A stretch of 64,000 nucleotides of DNA from assembly GCF_014645735.1 (NCBI RefSeq), contig NZ_BMMH01000022.1:16665-80664 (forward strand), given 5' to 3'. Both the position numbers and the translations under genes were made by a program. The notes under the pieces are model-generated. The model ran no database searches and was not told the origin of the DNA. It was given only the letters and a program-made list of their open reading frames with translations. Within the stretch, counting starts at the first letter, position 1. Every line of letters starts with the position of its first letter. This document shows, piece by piece, positions 23,945 to 32,016 of the stretch. The stretch comes from Nocardia jinanensis. GTDB lineage: Bacteria; Actinomycetota; Actinomycetes; Mycobacteriales; Mycobacteriaceae.

Positions 23945-24598
23945 ATGATGATCCGCAAGATCGTTGCGGCCGTAGTGCCGCTGCTTGCTACCACCACTGT
24001 GGGCGCGGCAGTCGTGCACGCAGAACCCGCGACTCCCGAGATCGGCTACCGCGCCGAGCTCATCGGTAACAGGGTGGTCACCACTCTCACCAACGGTACA
24101 TTCGAGATCGACGGCGAAGCCGTCGAGATCCTGGACAACTCCGGCACCACCGTCGTCTCCCTGCCCCTGGCGGTCCGCGAGGGCGCGACCGAGTACCCGC
24201 TTCCGCACGCCGTGCGGGACGAGGGCAGGGTGCTGGAACTGACGGCAATCAAGGATGTGGCGGCGGCCCGGCCCGCGGCGCAGCCGGTGGCCTCGCCGCA
24301 GGAGAACTACGCGGCACAGAACAACTTCGCCTCACAGTTCGGCCTCGCCACCGCCATCGGCGGCTTCATCGGGACCGCACTCGGCGCAGTTGTCGGACTG
24401 GCCGCCGGTCTGGGGACCGGCGGCGTCTTTGCTCCGGCCACTGTGATCACCGGCGCCGCGATCGGCGGGATCATCGGCACCATAGTCGTGGGCGGGCCGA
24501 CGCTGATCATCGCCGGCGTCGACCTGGTCAACACCTTGGCCGCCGCTCCCGGAACCACTCAGTGGGCGCCGCGCCAGCAGGTGCAGTCGACGAACTGA
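23945..24598 (+). CDS. Secreted protein with glycine-zipper region
   Basis: A 217-residue exported protein. The signal peptide MMIRKIVAAVVPLLATTTVG is cleaved near VHA-EPA. Residues about 30-100 form a beta-rich domain (YRAELIGNRVVTTLTNGTFE, AVEILDNSGTTVVSLPL). The C-terminal part has Gly-zipper helices (FIGTALGAVVGLAAGLGTGG, GAAIGGIIGTIVVGG), which suggest membrane insertion or oligomerisation. Domain order resembles secreted proteins common in Nocardia, with no known function. Confidence 0.8.
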   Translation: MMIRKIVAAVVPLLATTTVGAAVVHAEPATPEIGYRAELIGNRVVTTLTNGTFEIDGEAVEILDNSGTTVVSLPLAVREGATEYPLPHAVRDEGRVLELTAIKDVAAARPAAQPVASPQENYAAQNNFASQFGLATAIGGFIGTALGAVVGLAAGLGTGGVFAPATVITGAAIGGIIGTIVVGGPTLIIAGVDLVNTLAAAPGTTQWAPRQQVQSTN

Positions 24599-24654
24599 GT
24601 GCCCACCACGGATCGGGAAACACGGGTCGGTGACCCGATCCGTCGAGCACAGGT

Positions 24655-24756
24655 AACGGGGCCCGGTCCGCCACTGAACTGCTCCCCGGAAGTCGGAACC
24701 GAGTTTCTCGGTCCAACTCTCCGGGGACCAGTTCGGCCCGCGGACCGGGCCCCGTT
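24655..24756. terminator. Nested multi-stem hairpin between convergent genes
   Basis: The outer stem is 17 bp and perfect (24655-24671 with 24740-24756; AACGGGGCCCGGTCCGC and its complement). Inside it GAACTG/CAGTTC (24676-24681, 24729-24734), CCCCGGA/TCCGGGG (24684-24690, 24720-24726) and a terminal hairpin ACCGAG-TTT-CTCGGT (24698-24712) pair in order. The whole element lies between convergent genes and may terminate both. Confidence 0.75.
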
Positions 24757-24769
24757 TCCGCGTCTACTG

Positions 24770-25564
24770 TCAGGCGATACCGCTGACCGGCTCCGGGTTG
24801 ATCTCGTCGCGCCAGGCAATGGCGTCGCGTACCTGGGTCAGGTCGTAGTCCGGACCGGTGATCCCGACGGTGAACAGGGTGGCACCACCCTTCAGATAGT
24901 CCGGGGCCTTCTCCGTACCCGGCCAGGAGACCGAGCGCTCGATCTTGTCCGTTTCGGTGCCCACCCGGGCGCAGTGCTCCTCGAGCACCTGACTCTTGTG
25001 GGTGAAGACGTCCAGTTCACCGAAACTGTGCCAGATATCGGCATATTCGGCCACCAGGCGCAGCGTCTTCTTCTCCCCGCCACCGCCGATGAGGACAGGA
25101 ATCTCCCGCACCGGCTGCGGATTGAGCTTCGCCAACCGGCCGGTGATCCGCGGCAGGTACTCCTTGAGGAGGTTCAGGCGGCTACCCGCCGTACCGAAGT
25201 CGTACCCGTACTCGTCGTAGTCACGTTCGAACCAGCCCGACCCGATGCCGAGGATGAGCCGGCCGCCACTGATCTGGTCGACCGTGCGGGCCATATCGGC
25301 GAGCAGGTCCGGGTTGCGGTAGCCGCCGCCGGTGACCAGCGCGCCGATCTCCACCCGCTCGGTCTGCTCGGCGAACGCACCGAGCATGGTCCAGCATTCG
25401 AAATGCGCGCCGTCGGGGTCCCCGTACAGCGGATAGAAGTGATCCCAATTGAACACGATGTCCACACCCGCGTCTTCGACCCGCAACACGGCATCGCGGA
25501 TGAGTCCGTAGTCGGGCGCGTGCTGGGGCTGGAGTTGTACTCCGATCCGAACCGGTCGGCTCAT
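24770..25564 (-). CDS. LLM-class, probably F420-dependent oxidoreductase
   Basis: A 264-residue luciferase-like TIM barrel. Typical features are IGVQLQPQHAPDYG at the N-terminus, VFNWDHFYPLYGDPDGAHFE, the TGGGYRNPDLLADMARTVDQ stretch, GIGSGWFERDYDEYG and IPVLIGGGGEKKTLRLVAEY. The enzyme would use F420 or FMN on an unknown substrate. Size and the overall leuS-to-ino1 context recall the M. tuberculosis Rv0044c type (from memory). ATG at 25564 with GGAG upstream; divergent from the alpha/beta hydrolase gene. Confidence 0.9.
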   Translation of the reverse strand: MSRPVRIGVQLQPQHAPDYGLIRDAVLRVEDAGVDIVFNWDHFYPLYGDPDGAHFECWTMLGAFAEQTERVEIGALVTGGGYRNPDLLADMARTVDQISGGRLILGIGSGWFERDYDEYGYDFGTAGSRLNLLKEYLPRITGRLAKLNPQPVREIPVLIGGGGEKKTLRLVAEYADIWHSFGELDVFTHKSQVLEEHCARVGTETDKIERSVSWPGTEKAPDYLKGGATLFTVGITGPDYDLTQVRDAIAWRDEINPEPVSGIA

Positions 25565-25821
25565 CTTGTTTGACTCCTCGTCGTCGGGTGATCTCCCGGA
25601 TCCGAGGCTACCGGGGGTAGGCCTCCGCGGCCCGGCGGAAGCGGAGCGTCCGCCACTCATCGCCCGCGGTCGATATCTGCGCGAGTTCCGTTCGGGCATG
25701 GATTACATAACAGATGAATACACCCTCTATTCGGTCCTTTTCCGTAGGTAGCATTTCGACCGCGTCTCGTTGTCACGACCTGTTCCCGGTCGGCGATCAC
25801 GCACAGAAGGAGGCTACGTCC

Positions 25822-26649
25822 ATGCCTGTGTGCACGACTCGCGACAAAGTGAACATCTACTACAAGGACTGGGGAAACGGGCGCCCTGTCGTCTTCATCC
25901 ACGGCTGGCCGCTGAACGCCGATGCCTGGGAAGATCAGATGAAATGCGTGGCCGATAACGGCTACCGTGGTATCGCCCACGACCGGCGCGGCCACGGGCG
26001 TTCGGATCAGCCGTGGAACGGTTACGATTTCGATACGTTCGCCGACGATCTCGACGATCTGCTGACCGCACTCGATATCCACGACGCGACGCTGGTGGCA
26101 CACAGTATGGGTGGCGGTGAACTCGCCCGATACATCGGCCGGCACGGCACCGCACGGGTGCACTCGGCGGTGCTGCTCTCGGCGATCCCGCCCCTCATGA
26201 GCCAGAACGAGAGCAACCCGGAAGGCGTGCCGGACAAGGTTTTCGAAGAGATCAAATCCGGGATCCTGACCGAGCGTTCGCAATTCTGGAAAGACGCTTC
26301 CGAGGGATTCTTCGGCGCGAATCGACCGGGCAACAAGGTGACTCAGGGAAATCGCGACGCGTTCTGGCACATGGGAATGCAGGAGAGCATCCAGGCCGGC
26401 GTGAAATGCGTCGACGCGTTCGCCTACACCGATTTCACCGAGGATCTGCGGAAATTCGATATCCCCACCCTGATCGTGCACGGTGACGATGACCAGATAG
26501 TCCCGATCGATGCCACCGGGCGGAAATCCGCAGCGATCGTGCAGGATTCGACCCTGAAGGTGTACGAGGGCGGTTCGCACGGGATCGCGCTGGTCCCCGG
26601 CGACAAAGAGAGGTTCAACGCCGATCTGCTGGAATTCCTCGACCGCTGA
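25822..26649 (+). CDS. Alpha/beta hydrolase, non-heme chloroperoxidase-like
   Basis: A 275-residue hydrolase of the bromoperoxidase/perhydrolase type. The oxyanion loop is FIHGWPLNADAW, the nucleophile elbow AHSMGGGE (Ser95), the acid in HGDDDQIVP and the histidine in GGSHGIALVPG. The ATG at 25822 has AAGGAGG upstream; the frame is open to 25714. Family members are esterases or perhydrolases rather than true haloperoxidases. It has its own promoter and a strong terminator. Confidence 0.92.
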   Translation: MPVCTTRDKVNIYYKDWGNGRPVVFIHGWPLNADAWEDQMKCVADNGYRGIAHDRRGHGRSDQPWNGYDFDTFADDLDDLLTALDIHDATLVAHSMGGGELARYIGRHGTARVHSAVLLSAIPPLMSQNESNPEGVPDKVFEEIKSGILTERSQFWKDASEGFFGANRPGNKVTQGNRDAFWHMGMQESIQAGVKCVDAFAYTDFTEDLRKFDIPTLIVHGDDDQIVPIDATGRKSAAIVQDSTLKVYEGGSHGIALVPGDKERFNADLLEFLDR

Positions 26650-26663
26650 CAGCAACAGATCAC

Positions 26664-26700
26664 GGACCGCGTTCCATCGGGATTTCCGGGAACGCGGTCC
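26664..26700 (+). terminator. Hairpin terminator after the alpha/beta hydrolase gene
   Basis: GGACCGCGTTCC / GGAACGCGGTCC, a perfect 12-bp stem with a 13-nt loop, 15 bp after the stop, followed by TTCGTG. Confidence 0.8.
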
Positions 26701-26868
26701 TTCGTGCTGTCCGAGGGGCGATCATTCGTAATTCTCGGCATCGGCGCAGGTCAGCGGATCACCGTTCGACTGAAACGCCGACCCCGCCGGACACCGGGCA
26801 TTCTCGGCGGGGTTTGTCTACCGTTTCGCTGTACCGCTTCAAACCGAACGATCACGGGAGGTTGGACA

Positions 26869-27612
26869 GTGGCAAACAGCATTCGGGCCGTAATGGTCGC
26901 CGCGATGGCGGCCGCGGCAGTGACCGGACCCGCCGCGGCGAGTGCCCTCGCGGCGCCGGACGCGGAGCCCGGCACCCACTCGAGCTACCGGCCGGGAATC
27001 GGTGATCACACCCGCTTGGCCCAGGACGACGATCCAGCGGGTGGGGAGGATACCTCGCGGCCCGGGTTCCCGTCGGACACCGGCGGCGGTCAGCAGTCAC
27101 AATCAGGCGGCCAGGACAGCGGCCCGTTCCCCGGCGGGGGGATCGGCGAGGGCCGGCAAGCACAATCCGACCCCGGCAGCGTCGACAGCGGACAAACGCA
27201 ATCCGACTCCGGCAGCGTCGACAGCGGGCAAGCAGAATCCGGGGACCAGAACGGCAGTTCGTACCCAGGGTGGGGTGCGGGCGACAGCGGGCAAGCGCAA
27301 TCCGGCTCCCCGGACGGCAGCCCACTACCGAACTCCGGCGGCGTAGGCGACAGCCGACAATCACAATCCGGCGGCCAGGACAGCGGCTCGTACCCGGGTG
27401 GGGGCAGCGTCGACAGTCAGCAGCCGCAGTCCGGCGGCGTCGACAGTCAGCAATCACAATCCGGGTCCGTGGACGGCCGGCAGTCCGATTCCGGCGGCGT
27501 CGACAGTCAGCAGTCACGATCCGGATCCTTCGGCGACAGTCAGCAGTCGAGTCAGGGGTCTGATTCGAGTGGGTCGGTGAACTCGCCCTACGAGATGGAA
27601 GAACGCCGCTAG
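26869..27612 (+). CDS. Secreted Ser/Gln/Gly repeat protein
   Basis: A 247-residue exported protein. The GTG start has GGGAGG upstream, and a signal peptide with an Ala-rich core ends near ALA-APD. From residue about 68 onward it consists of imperfect repeats of the type GSVDSGQxxSxSGS and GGQDSGxxPGGG, rich in Ser, Gln, Gly and Asp; the DNA repeats in step. The C-terminus is polar (SPYEMEERR), with no anchor. Probably a disordered envelope or matrix protein. Function unknown, and repeat number may vary between strains. Confidence 0.75.
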   Translation: MANSIRAVMVAAMAAAAVTGPAAASALAAPDAEPGTHSSYRPGIGDHTRLAQDDDPAGGEDTSRPGFPSDTGGGQQSQSGGQDSGPFPGGGIGEGRQAQSDPGSVDSGQTQSDSGSVDSGQAESGDQNGSSYPGWGAGDSGQAQSGSPDGSPLPNSGGVGDSRQSQSGGQDSGSYPGGGSVDSQQPQSGGVDSQQSQSGSVDGRQSDSGGVDSQQSRSGSFGDSQQSSQGSDSSGSVNSPYEMEERR

Positions 27613-27671
27613 ATCTCCTCTGGGCGGTGGTCGAGGGCGCCCAGCGGTAGGTATCGGCCAAAGCGAATACC

Positions 27672-27714
27672 GAAGAGCCCCGCGGATCTTGCTTTGGATT
27701 CCGCGGGGCTCTTC
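27672..27714. terminator. Bidirectional hairpin terminator
   Basis: GAAGAGCCCCGCGGA / TCCGCGGGGCTCTTC, a perfect 15-bp stem with a 13-nt loop, between the convergent repeat-protein and MmgE/PrpD genes. Confidence 0.85.
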
Positions 27715-27784
27715 CGCTGCCCCGGCCCCGGCGGAGAGCGACGGTTCGCGACCGCTACCGGACCGGGCGGACGACCGGGACAGA

Positions 27785-29305
27785 TCAGCCCCGGACGAGC
27801 GACATGAGGTTGTCCAGTGATCGGGCCGAGGGCAGTCCGAGCGCCCGCTCGGCGACCGTGGCCGCCTGCACCTCGGACAACCGGCCCTCCACGTTCAGGT
27901 CGAACTTCCGGGTGAGTTCGTCATCGGAGAGCGGGTTCGCCGGGCCACCGCGATTGTGGTCGACGCGCGCCTCGTGCCATTGCCCGTCGCGGGTCCGCAC
28001 CCGCAGCACGGCCGGGAACTGGTGCGGGTAGATCTCGTCGCATCGGTCGTCGCCATGGCTGACCACGAGTGCGGCCAGTTCGAGCGTGCGTGGGTCGCGG
28101 GCGGCTTCGTCGGTGAAATCGGCGTGTCCCACACCCAGCCCGGAACCGCCGAGCAGTGCCCGCGCCACCGTGAACGGACCCGAGAAGGCCGCGTGGTAGC
28201 CGGATTCCGGAGCCGCCTTGGCAGCGGGCGGTTCGGCGATGGTGCGCAACACCGGTTTCGGCACACCGAGCACGATTTCCACGATCTGGTCCGGATCGAG
28301 ACCGCCGCTGCGCAACGCGCGGGCCGCATCGATACCGGCGTGGGTGAAGTGGTTGCACGGATAGGGCTTGAAGAAGATACCCGGGAGTTCCCAGTGATCG
28401 CCGAGCCGATCGACGACCTTGGCCGTATCGGCGCGGTCACCACAGAACGCGTGCAGGAAGCCGAAGCGGCCCTCGATCACCGTGGGCGGTCCGGTCAGCC
28501 CGTGCCGGGCGAATTCCGCGGCGGTGACGCCCGAATGCGCGGCCCAGCCGCAGTGCGCCCGTTTGACCGTCCCGCCGGTGCGGTTGGCTTCCAGCAGACC
28601 GGCGCCGAAACTGGCGGCGATGCCCATCGCGTCGGCGATGCCCTCGGCGTCGAGGCCGTACAACATCGCGGCCGCGGCGGCCGACCCGACGGCACCGCAG
28701 ATGGAGGTCGCGTGCTGACCACGTTCGAAGAATTCGGAGTTGCCCAGTTCTTCGTCGTAGCCGCCCATTCCGAGGCGTACCGCGATCTCGATACCCACAC
28801 CCGCCGCGTCGAGGACCACTGCGCCCGTCGCGCCGGTGGCCTCGCCGACCGCGAGAGCCGCGGGGACCACCGAGGCGGACGGGTGCAGTACCGACGGCAG
28901 ATGGGTGTCGTCGGAATCCATCGAATGCGCGAGGGTGCCGTTCACCAGCGCCGCGGTGGCGGCGGGGAAACGCTCGCCGGTGCCGAAACCGGTCGCCGCG
29001 GCGGCACCCGCCCAGCCACGGGCCACGGCCGTGACGGCCTGCGCCGAGGGCTGTCCTCGCGCGGCAAGGGAATTACCGAGCACATCCAGAACGCGCCGGG
29101 CCACATCTTTACGGAGTTCGTCGGAGAGCCCGGCGGTGCGGGTGTTCGCCGCGAGCGCGGCGAGCCGGCCGACAACGGTACCGGTGAAATCGTGACGGGC
29201 GGCGATCGCCTCCGAGCCCGACCCGCTCACGCTGTGTGGTTCGGGCGTGCGCGAGGGCCCTGCGTGGTCACGCTTCGCTACCGCCTCCGGGCCCGACTCG
29301 CTCAC
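27785..29305 (-). CDS. MmgE/PrpD-family protein
   Basis: A 506-residue protein of the 2-methylcitrate dehydratase / cis-aconitate decarboxylase / iminodisuccinate epimerase fold. Family segments include VLDVLGNSLAARGQPSAQAV, GTLAHSMDSDDTHLPSVLHP, AHCGWAAHSGVTAAEFARHG and KPYPCNHFTHAGIDAARAL. Last gene of the iclR operon. Its GTG overlaps the cyclase stop (GTGA). A second in-frame GTG at 29230 lies in a duplicated start segment and would give the more usual 481 residues. The family spans dehydratases, decarboxylases and isomerases, so the reaction is unassigned. Confidence 0.9.
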   Translation of the reverse strand: MSESGPEAVAKRDHAGPSRTPEPHSVSGSGSEAIAARHDFTGTVVGRLAALAANTRTAGLSDELRKDVARRVLDVLGNSLAARGQPSAQAVTAVARGWAGAAAATGFGTGERFPAATAALVNGTLAHSMDSDDTHLPSVLHPSASVVPAALAVGEATGATGAVVLDAAGVGIEIAVRLGMGGYDEELGNSEFFERGQHATSICGAVGSAAAAAMLYGLDAEGIADAMGIAASFGAGLLEANRTGGTVKRAHCGWAAHSGVTAAEFARHGLTGPPTVIEGRFGFLHAFCGDRADTAKVVDRLGDHWELPGIFFKPYPCNHFTHAGIDAARALRSGGLDPDQIVEIVLGVPKPVLRTIAEPPAAKAAPESGYHAAFSGPFTVARALLGGSGLGVGHADFTDEAARDPRTLELAALVVSHGDDRCDEIYPHQFPAVLRVRTRDGQWHEARVDHNRGGPANPLSDDELTRKFDLNVEGRLSEVQAATVAERALGLPSARSLDNLMSLVRG

Positions 29306-30141
29306 GCCGGCACCACCGCGACGGGGCGAACCGGCGAACCGGTGCCTCCGGTGATGCGCAGCGGCGCCATCACGAAGGTGAACTCGGTGAGACCGCGAGC
29401 GCTCGCATCCTCGAGATTCAGATGCTCGATGATGTGGATCCCGTTCTCCACCAGCAGCACCCGGTGCACCGGCAGGACACTGTGCCCCTTGCCCGGTGGA
29501 ATATGTTCGAAGGCGGTCGTATCCGCGCCCGCGGCCACGATCCCGGCGTCGGCGAGCCATTGCGCCGCGCTCACGTCGGCGCCCGGTACCCCGTCCTGCT
29601 GCCCGAGGTAACGCTGGGCGTCGTCGAAATACCGGGCCCAGCCGGTGCGGATGAGTACGACGTCCCCACGCCGCGGCGTCACGCCGGCGGCATCGGCGGC
29701 ATCGCGCAGATCCTGTTCGGTGACGGCCTGGCCGGCGTCGAGGGTTTCGACACCGCGCACCCGCGGCACGTCCAGGAGCAACCCGCGCCGCAGCATGAAG
29801 GGAATGTTCTCGGCACCCAGTTCGGAGAACCGCCCGCCCCGCTGCGCTTCCTCGGCGTCGATATCGCCGTGCAGTTTGCCGCAGTGACTGACATGGGAGA
29901 GGGCATCGACATGAGTACCGACGTGCCCACCGGTCACGATGATCTCGTTGGACGCCGAACCACCGTCCGGGCGGACCATATCGCCGTGCCGGCGGATCAG
30001 GGTCATCCGGAACCCGGGATGGTTGGGTGAGCAGGGCATCCCGGTCGTGTACGGGTGCCCGAGTTCGACGGTATCGACATCGCTGCTGGTCACCGCGTGC
30101 AGCAGCGCGTCGGGTGCGGTGGTCACGGTTTGTTCGGTCAT
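29302..30141 (-). CDS. Cyclase-family metal-dependent hydrolase (kynurenine formamidase-like)
   Basis: A 279-residue PF04199 protein. The signature HxGTHxDxxxH is GGHVGTHVDALSH (His73, His77, Asp79, His83); further features are GDVVLIRTGWARYFDDAQRY, GADTTAFEHIPPG and VLPVHRVLLVENGIHIIEHL. Members hydrolyse amides, formamides and small cyclic imides or lactones using Mn or Zn. Start overlaps the CitE-like gene by 4 bp and the stop overlaps MmgE/PrpD. The operon suggests it opens a ring or removes an amide in the same catabolic route. Confidence 0.9.
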   Translation of the reverse strand: MTEQTVTTAPDALLHAVTSSDVDTVELGHPYTTGMPCSPNHPGFRMTLIRRHGDMVRPDGGSASNEIIVTGGHVGTHVDALSHVSHCGKLHGDIDAEEAQRGGRFSELGAENIPFMLRRGLLLDVPRVRGVETLDAGQAVTEQDLRDAADAAGVTPRRGDVVLIRTGWARYFDDAQRYLGQQDGVPGADVSAAQWLADAGIVAAGADTTAFEHIPPGKGHSVLPVHRVLLVENGIHIIEHLNLEDASARGLTEFTFVMAPLRITGGTGSPVRPVAVVPA

Positions 30142-30980
30142 GCTCTCACTCCTCGTACTGCGGTGGCCTCGGCCCGGTCGAGAACCACGCGGGCGTTCGC
30201 GACGACCGCGGGATCGATGAATCTGCCGTTCTCGTCGAGAACCGCGGATTCACCCGCCGCCTGCGACGCGGCCGCGCACTCCACGATCCGCCGGGCTCGG
30301 CTCTGTTCCTCCGGCGACGGCGTATAGGCCTGGTTGACGATGCCGATCTGATTGGGATGTATGACGGAACGCCCGAAGAAACCCTGGGTGCGGCCGGTGC
30401 GCGACGAATCCGCCAGACCCCCCGGATCGTCGACCGCGGTCCAGACGCTCTGCACCGGTGAAGTCAGTCCGGCGGCGCGTGCCGCGGTGACGATCCAGCC
30501 CCGTGCCCATGCCAGGCCGTCGCCCTCGGTGCGCATATCGGCGGCCAGATCCGCTTCCCCCAGTGCGATTCCGGTGACCCGCGGGTGGCATTTCGCGATC
30601 GCGGGCGCCGCGAGCAGGCCCGCGGCCGATTCGATGATGGCGTGCACCTGGCAGGTGAGCCGATCTGTCGTGGCCGCCACGGATTCGGGTGTCTCGGCCT
30701 TCGGCAGCCGCACACCCGCGGGCGGGGCCGGCGTTCCGGCCAGTTCGGTGAGTTCGTTGTCCAGCCAGGCGGATCCGATGGCATTGAGCCGCAACCAGAT
30801 CCGTCGTTGTGTCGGTGCAGCGCGCAGGGCCGCGAGGGCATTGGTCAACGCACGATCCTTCGCGTGGACCGGTACCGCGTCCTCCAGATCGATCACCACG
30901 GCGTCGGCGGCGCTGTCGATCGCCTTGCCGATCCGGTCGTCACGATGTCCGGGTACGTAGAGCCAGCTGCGCGGTGTCAT
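30138..30980 (-). CDS. HpcH/HpaI aldolase/citrate lyase family protein (CitE-like)
   Basis: A 280-residue TIM-barrel lyase of the CitE/malyl-CoA lyase/citramalyl-CoA lyase group. Motifs: SWLYVPGHRDDRIGKAI, VVIDLEDAVPVHAKD (Mg-binding acid), IWLRLNAIGSAW (Arg), IIESAAGLLAA, LGEADLAADM and FGRSVIHPNQIGIVNQAYTP. Probably cleaves a 3-hydroxyacyl-CoA to acetyl-CoA and a 2-oxo acid, which fits the CoA-transferase on the divergent arm. ATG at 30980, overlapping the iclR stop by 4 bp. Confidence 0.9.
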   Translation of the reverse strand: MTPRSWLYVPGHRDDRIGKAIDSAADAVVIDLEDAVPVHAKDRALTNALAALRAAPTQRRIWLRLNAIGSAWLDNELTELAGTPAPPAGVRLPKAETPESVAATTDRLTCQVHAIIESAAGLLAAPAIAKCHPRVTGIALGEADLAADMRTEGDGLAWARGWIVTAARAAGLTSPVQSVWTAVDDPGGLADSSRTGRTQGFFGRSVIHPNQIGIVNQAYTPSPEEQSRARRIVECAAASQAAGESAVLDENGRFIDPAVVANARVVLDRAEATAVRGVRA

Positions 30981-31771
30981 TTCGCCTCCGCCGCAACAGC
31001 CTCCGGAGCCCGGTGGCCCAGCGCGCGCGAAACCCGCTGCGCCGCTTCTACCAGCGCGCTCTCGTAGCGGTCGCAGGCTTCCTCGGTCATTCGGTAGCTC
31101 GGTCCGCAGACCGAGACCGACCCGATCACCGCGCCGTCGGCCCCGAACACCGGCGCGGCTATCGACCCCGCGCCCTCTTGGCGTTCGCCGGTCGACCGGC
31201 ACACTCCGCGCTCGCGCGCCGCGCGCAGCGTTTCGCGCAGCGATTCCGGGTCGATGATCGTGGTGGAGGTCAGCCGGGGCAGCGGTCGCGACAGCAGATC
31301 GTCCTGTTCCGCCTCGGAGAGGTGGGCCAGGATGATGCGGCCCGACGACCCGCTGTGCAGGTCGAACCGGCGACCCAGCTCGACGGTCATCTTGATTTCC
31401 TGGGTACTCTCGACCTGGTCGAGGTAGACGCGACCCCCGGGCAGCCGCCCGGTGACGGTCGCCGTCTCGCCCGTGGCGCGCTGTAGGTCGACCAGGGCCT
31501 CGCGGGCCATCCGCCGCAGCGGGGACACGTCCAGTGCGCGTGCGCCCAACGTCGCCGCCGCCGGTCCGAGCAGGTACCGGCGGGTCGAGGGCTCGTACAG
31601 CAGCAGACCGCATTCGACGAAGGTGGTCAGGATGCGGTGGGCGACCGCCTTCGACATACCGGTCGAGCGGGCGATCTCCGAGACGCCGAGCGCGCTCGAC
31701 CGGCGGCCGAACTCGAGCAGCACATCCGCTGCTCGCGCGGCAGACGTGGTGCCTCCACTGGAGGACTCCAT
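30977..31771 (-). CDS. IclR-family transcriptional regulator
   Basis: A 264-residue regulator with an N-terminal winged HTH (AARAADVLLEFGRRSSALGV, EIARSTGMSKAVAHRILTTF) and a C-terminal effector domain (GRIILAHLSEAEQDDL, STGERQEGAGSIAAPVFG, IGSVSVCGPSYRMTEE). First gene of a four-gene operon in which each gene overlaps the next by 4 bp, so regulator and enzymes are co-translated. Two matching 17-bp palindromes lie in the divergent region. ATG at 31771 chosen; the frame extends to 31840. Confidence 0.93.
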   Translation of the reverse strand: MESSSGGTTSAARAADVLLEFGRRSSALGVSEIARSTGMSKAVAHRILTTFVECGLLLYEPSTRRYLLGPAAATLGARALDVSPLRRMAREALVDLQRATGETATVTGRLPGGRVYLDQVESTQEIKMTVELGRRFDLHSGSSGRIILAHLSEAEQDDLLSRPLPRLTSTTIIDPESLRETLRAARERGVCRSTGERQEGAGSIAAPVFGADGAVIGSVSVCGPSYRMTEEACDRYESALVEAAQRVSRALGHRAPEAVAAEAK

Positions 31772-31852
31772 CGTTGCTCCGTTTCTGCGGGGTCTTTTCG
31801 TTGTTCCGACAGCGACGCTACCGCCGTGACCGTCATACATCTGAACAAAGTT

Positions 31853-31869
31853 GTACCGCTAAGCGAAAC
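31853..31869. promoter_or_regulatory. Upstream IclR-type operator copy
   Basis: GTACCGCTAAGCGAAAC is an imperfect palindrome matching the second copy (31985-32001) at 14 of 17 positions. It lies 82 bp upstream of the iclR start, where it could control the iclR promoter. Confidence 0.6.
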
Positions 31870-31984
31870 GAATGTCCAGGCCGCTGGATCGGCTCATACT
31901 CGAGTTTCTGCGGCGTTAATCCTTTCTACAGGCACTTGTGCCCGGATTGTCAAACGTGCATAGTGCAGGGGACCACATTCTTGC

Positions 31985-32001
31985 GTTCCGCTGAGCGGAA
32001 C
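31985..32001. promoter_or_regulatory. Downstream IclR-type operator copy
   Basis: GTTCCGC-TGA-GCGGAAC is a perfect 7-bp inverted repeat with a 3-bp centre, 15 bp upstream of the flavoprotein GTG. The spacing to the other copy is 132 bp. Confidence 0.7.
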
Positions 32002-32016
32002 ATGATAGGAGGAAGC

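Noticed and set aside
25822..26649. Halogenating enzyme of a biosynthetic cluster
   Set aside because: Non-heme chloroperoxidase is a historical family label. These are serine hydrolases, and there is no other biosynthetic gene nearby.
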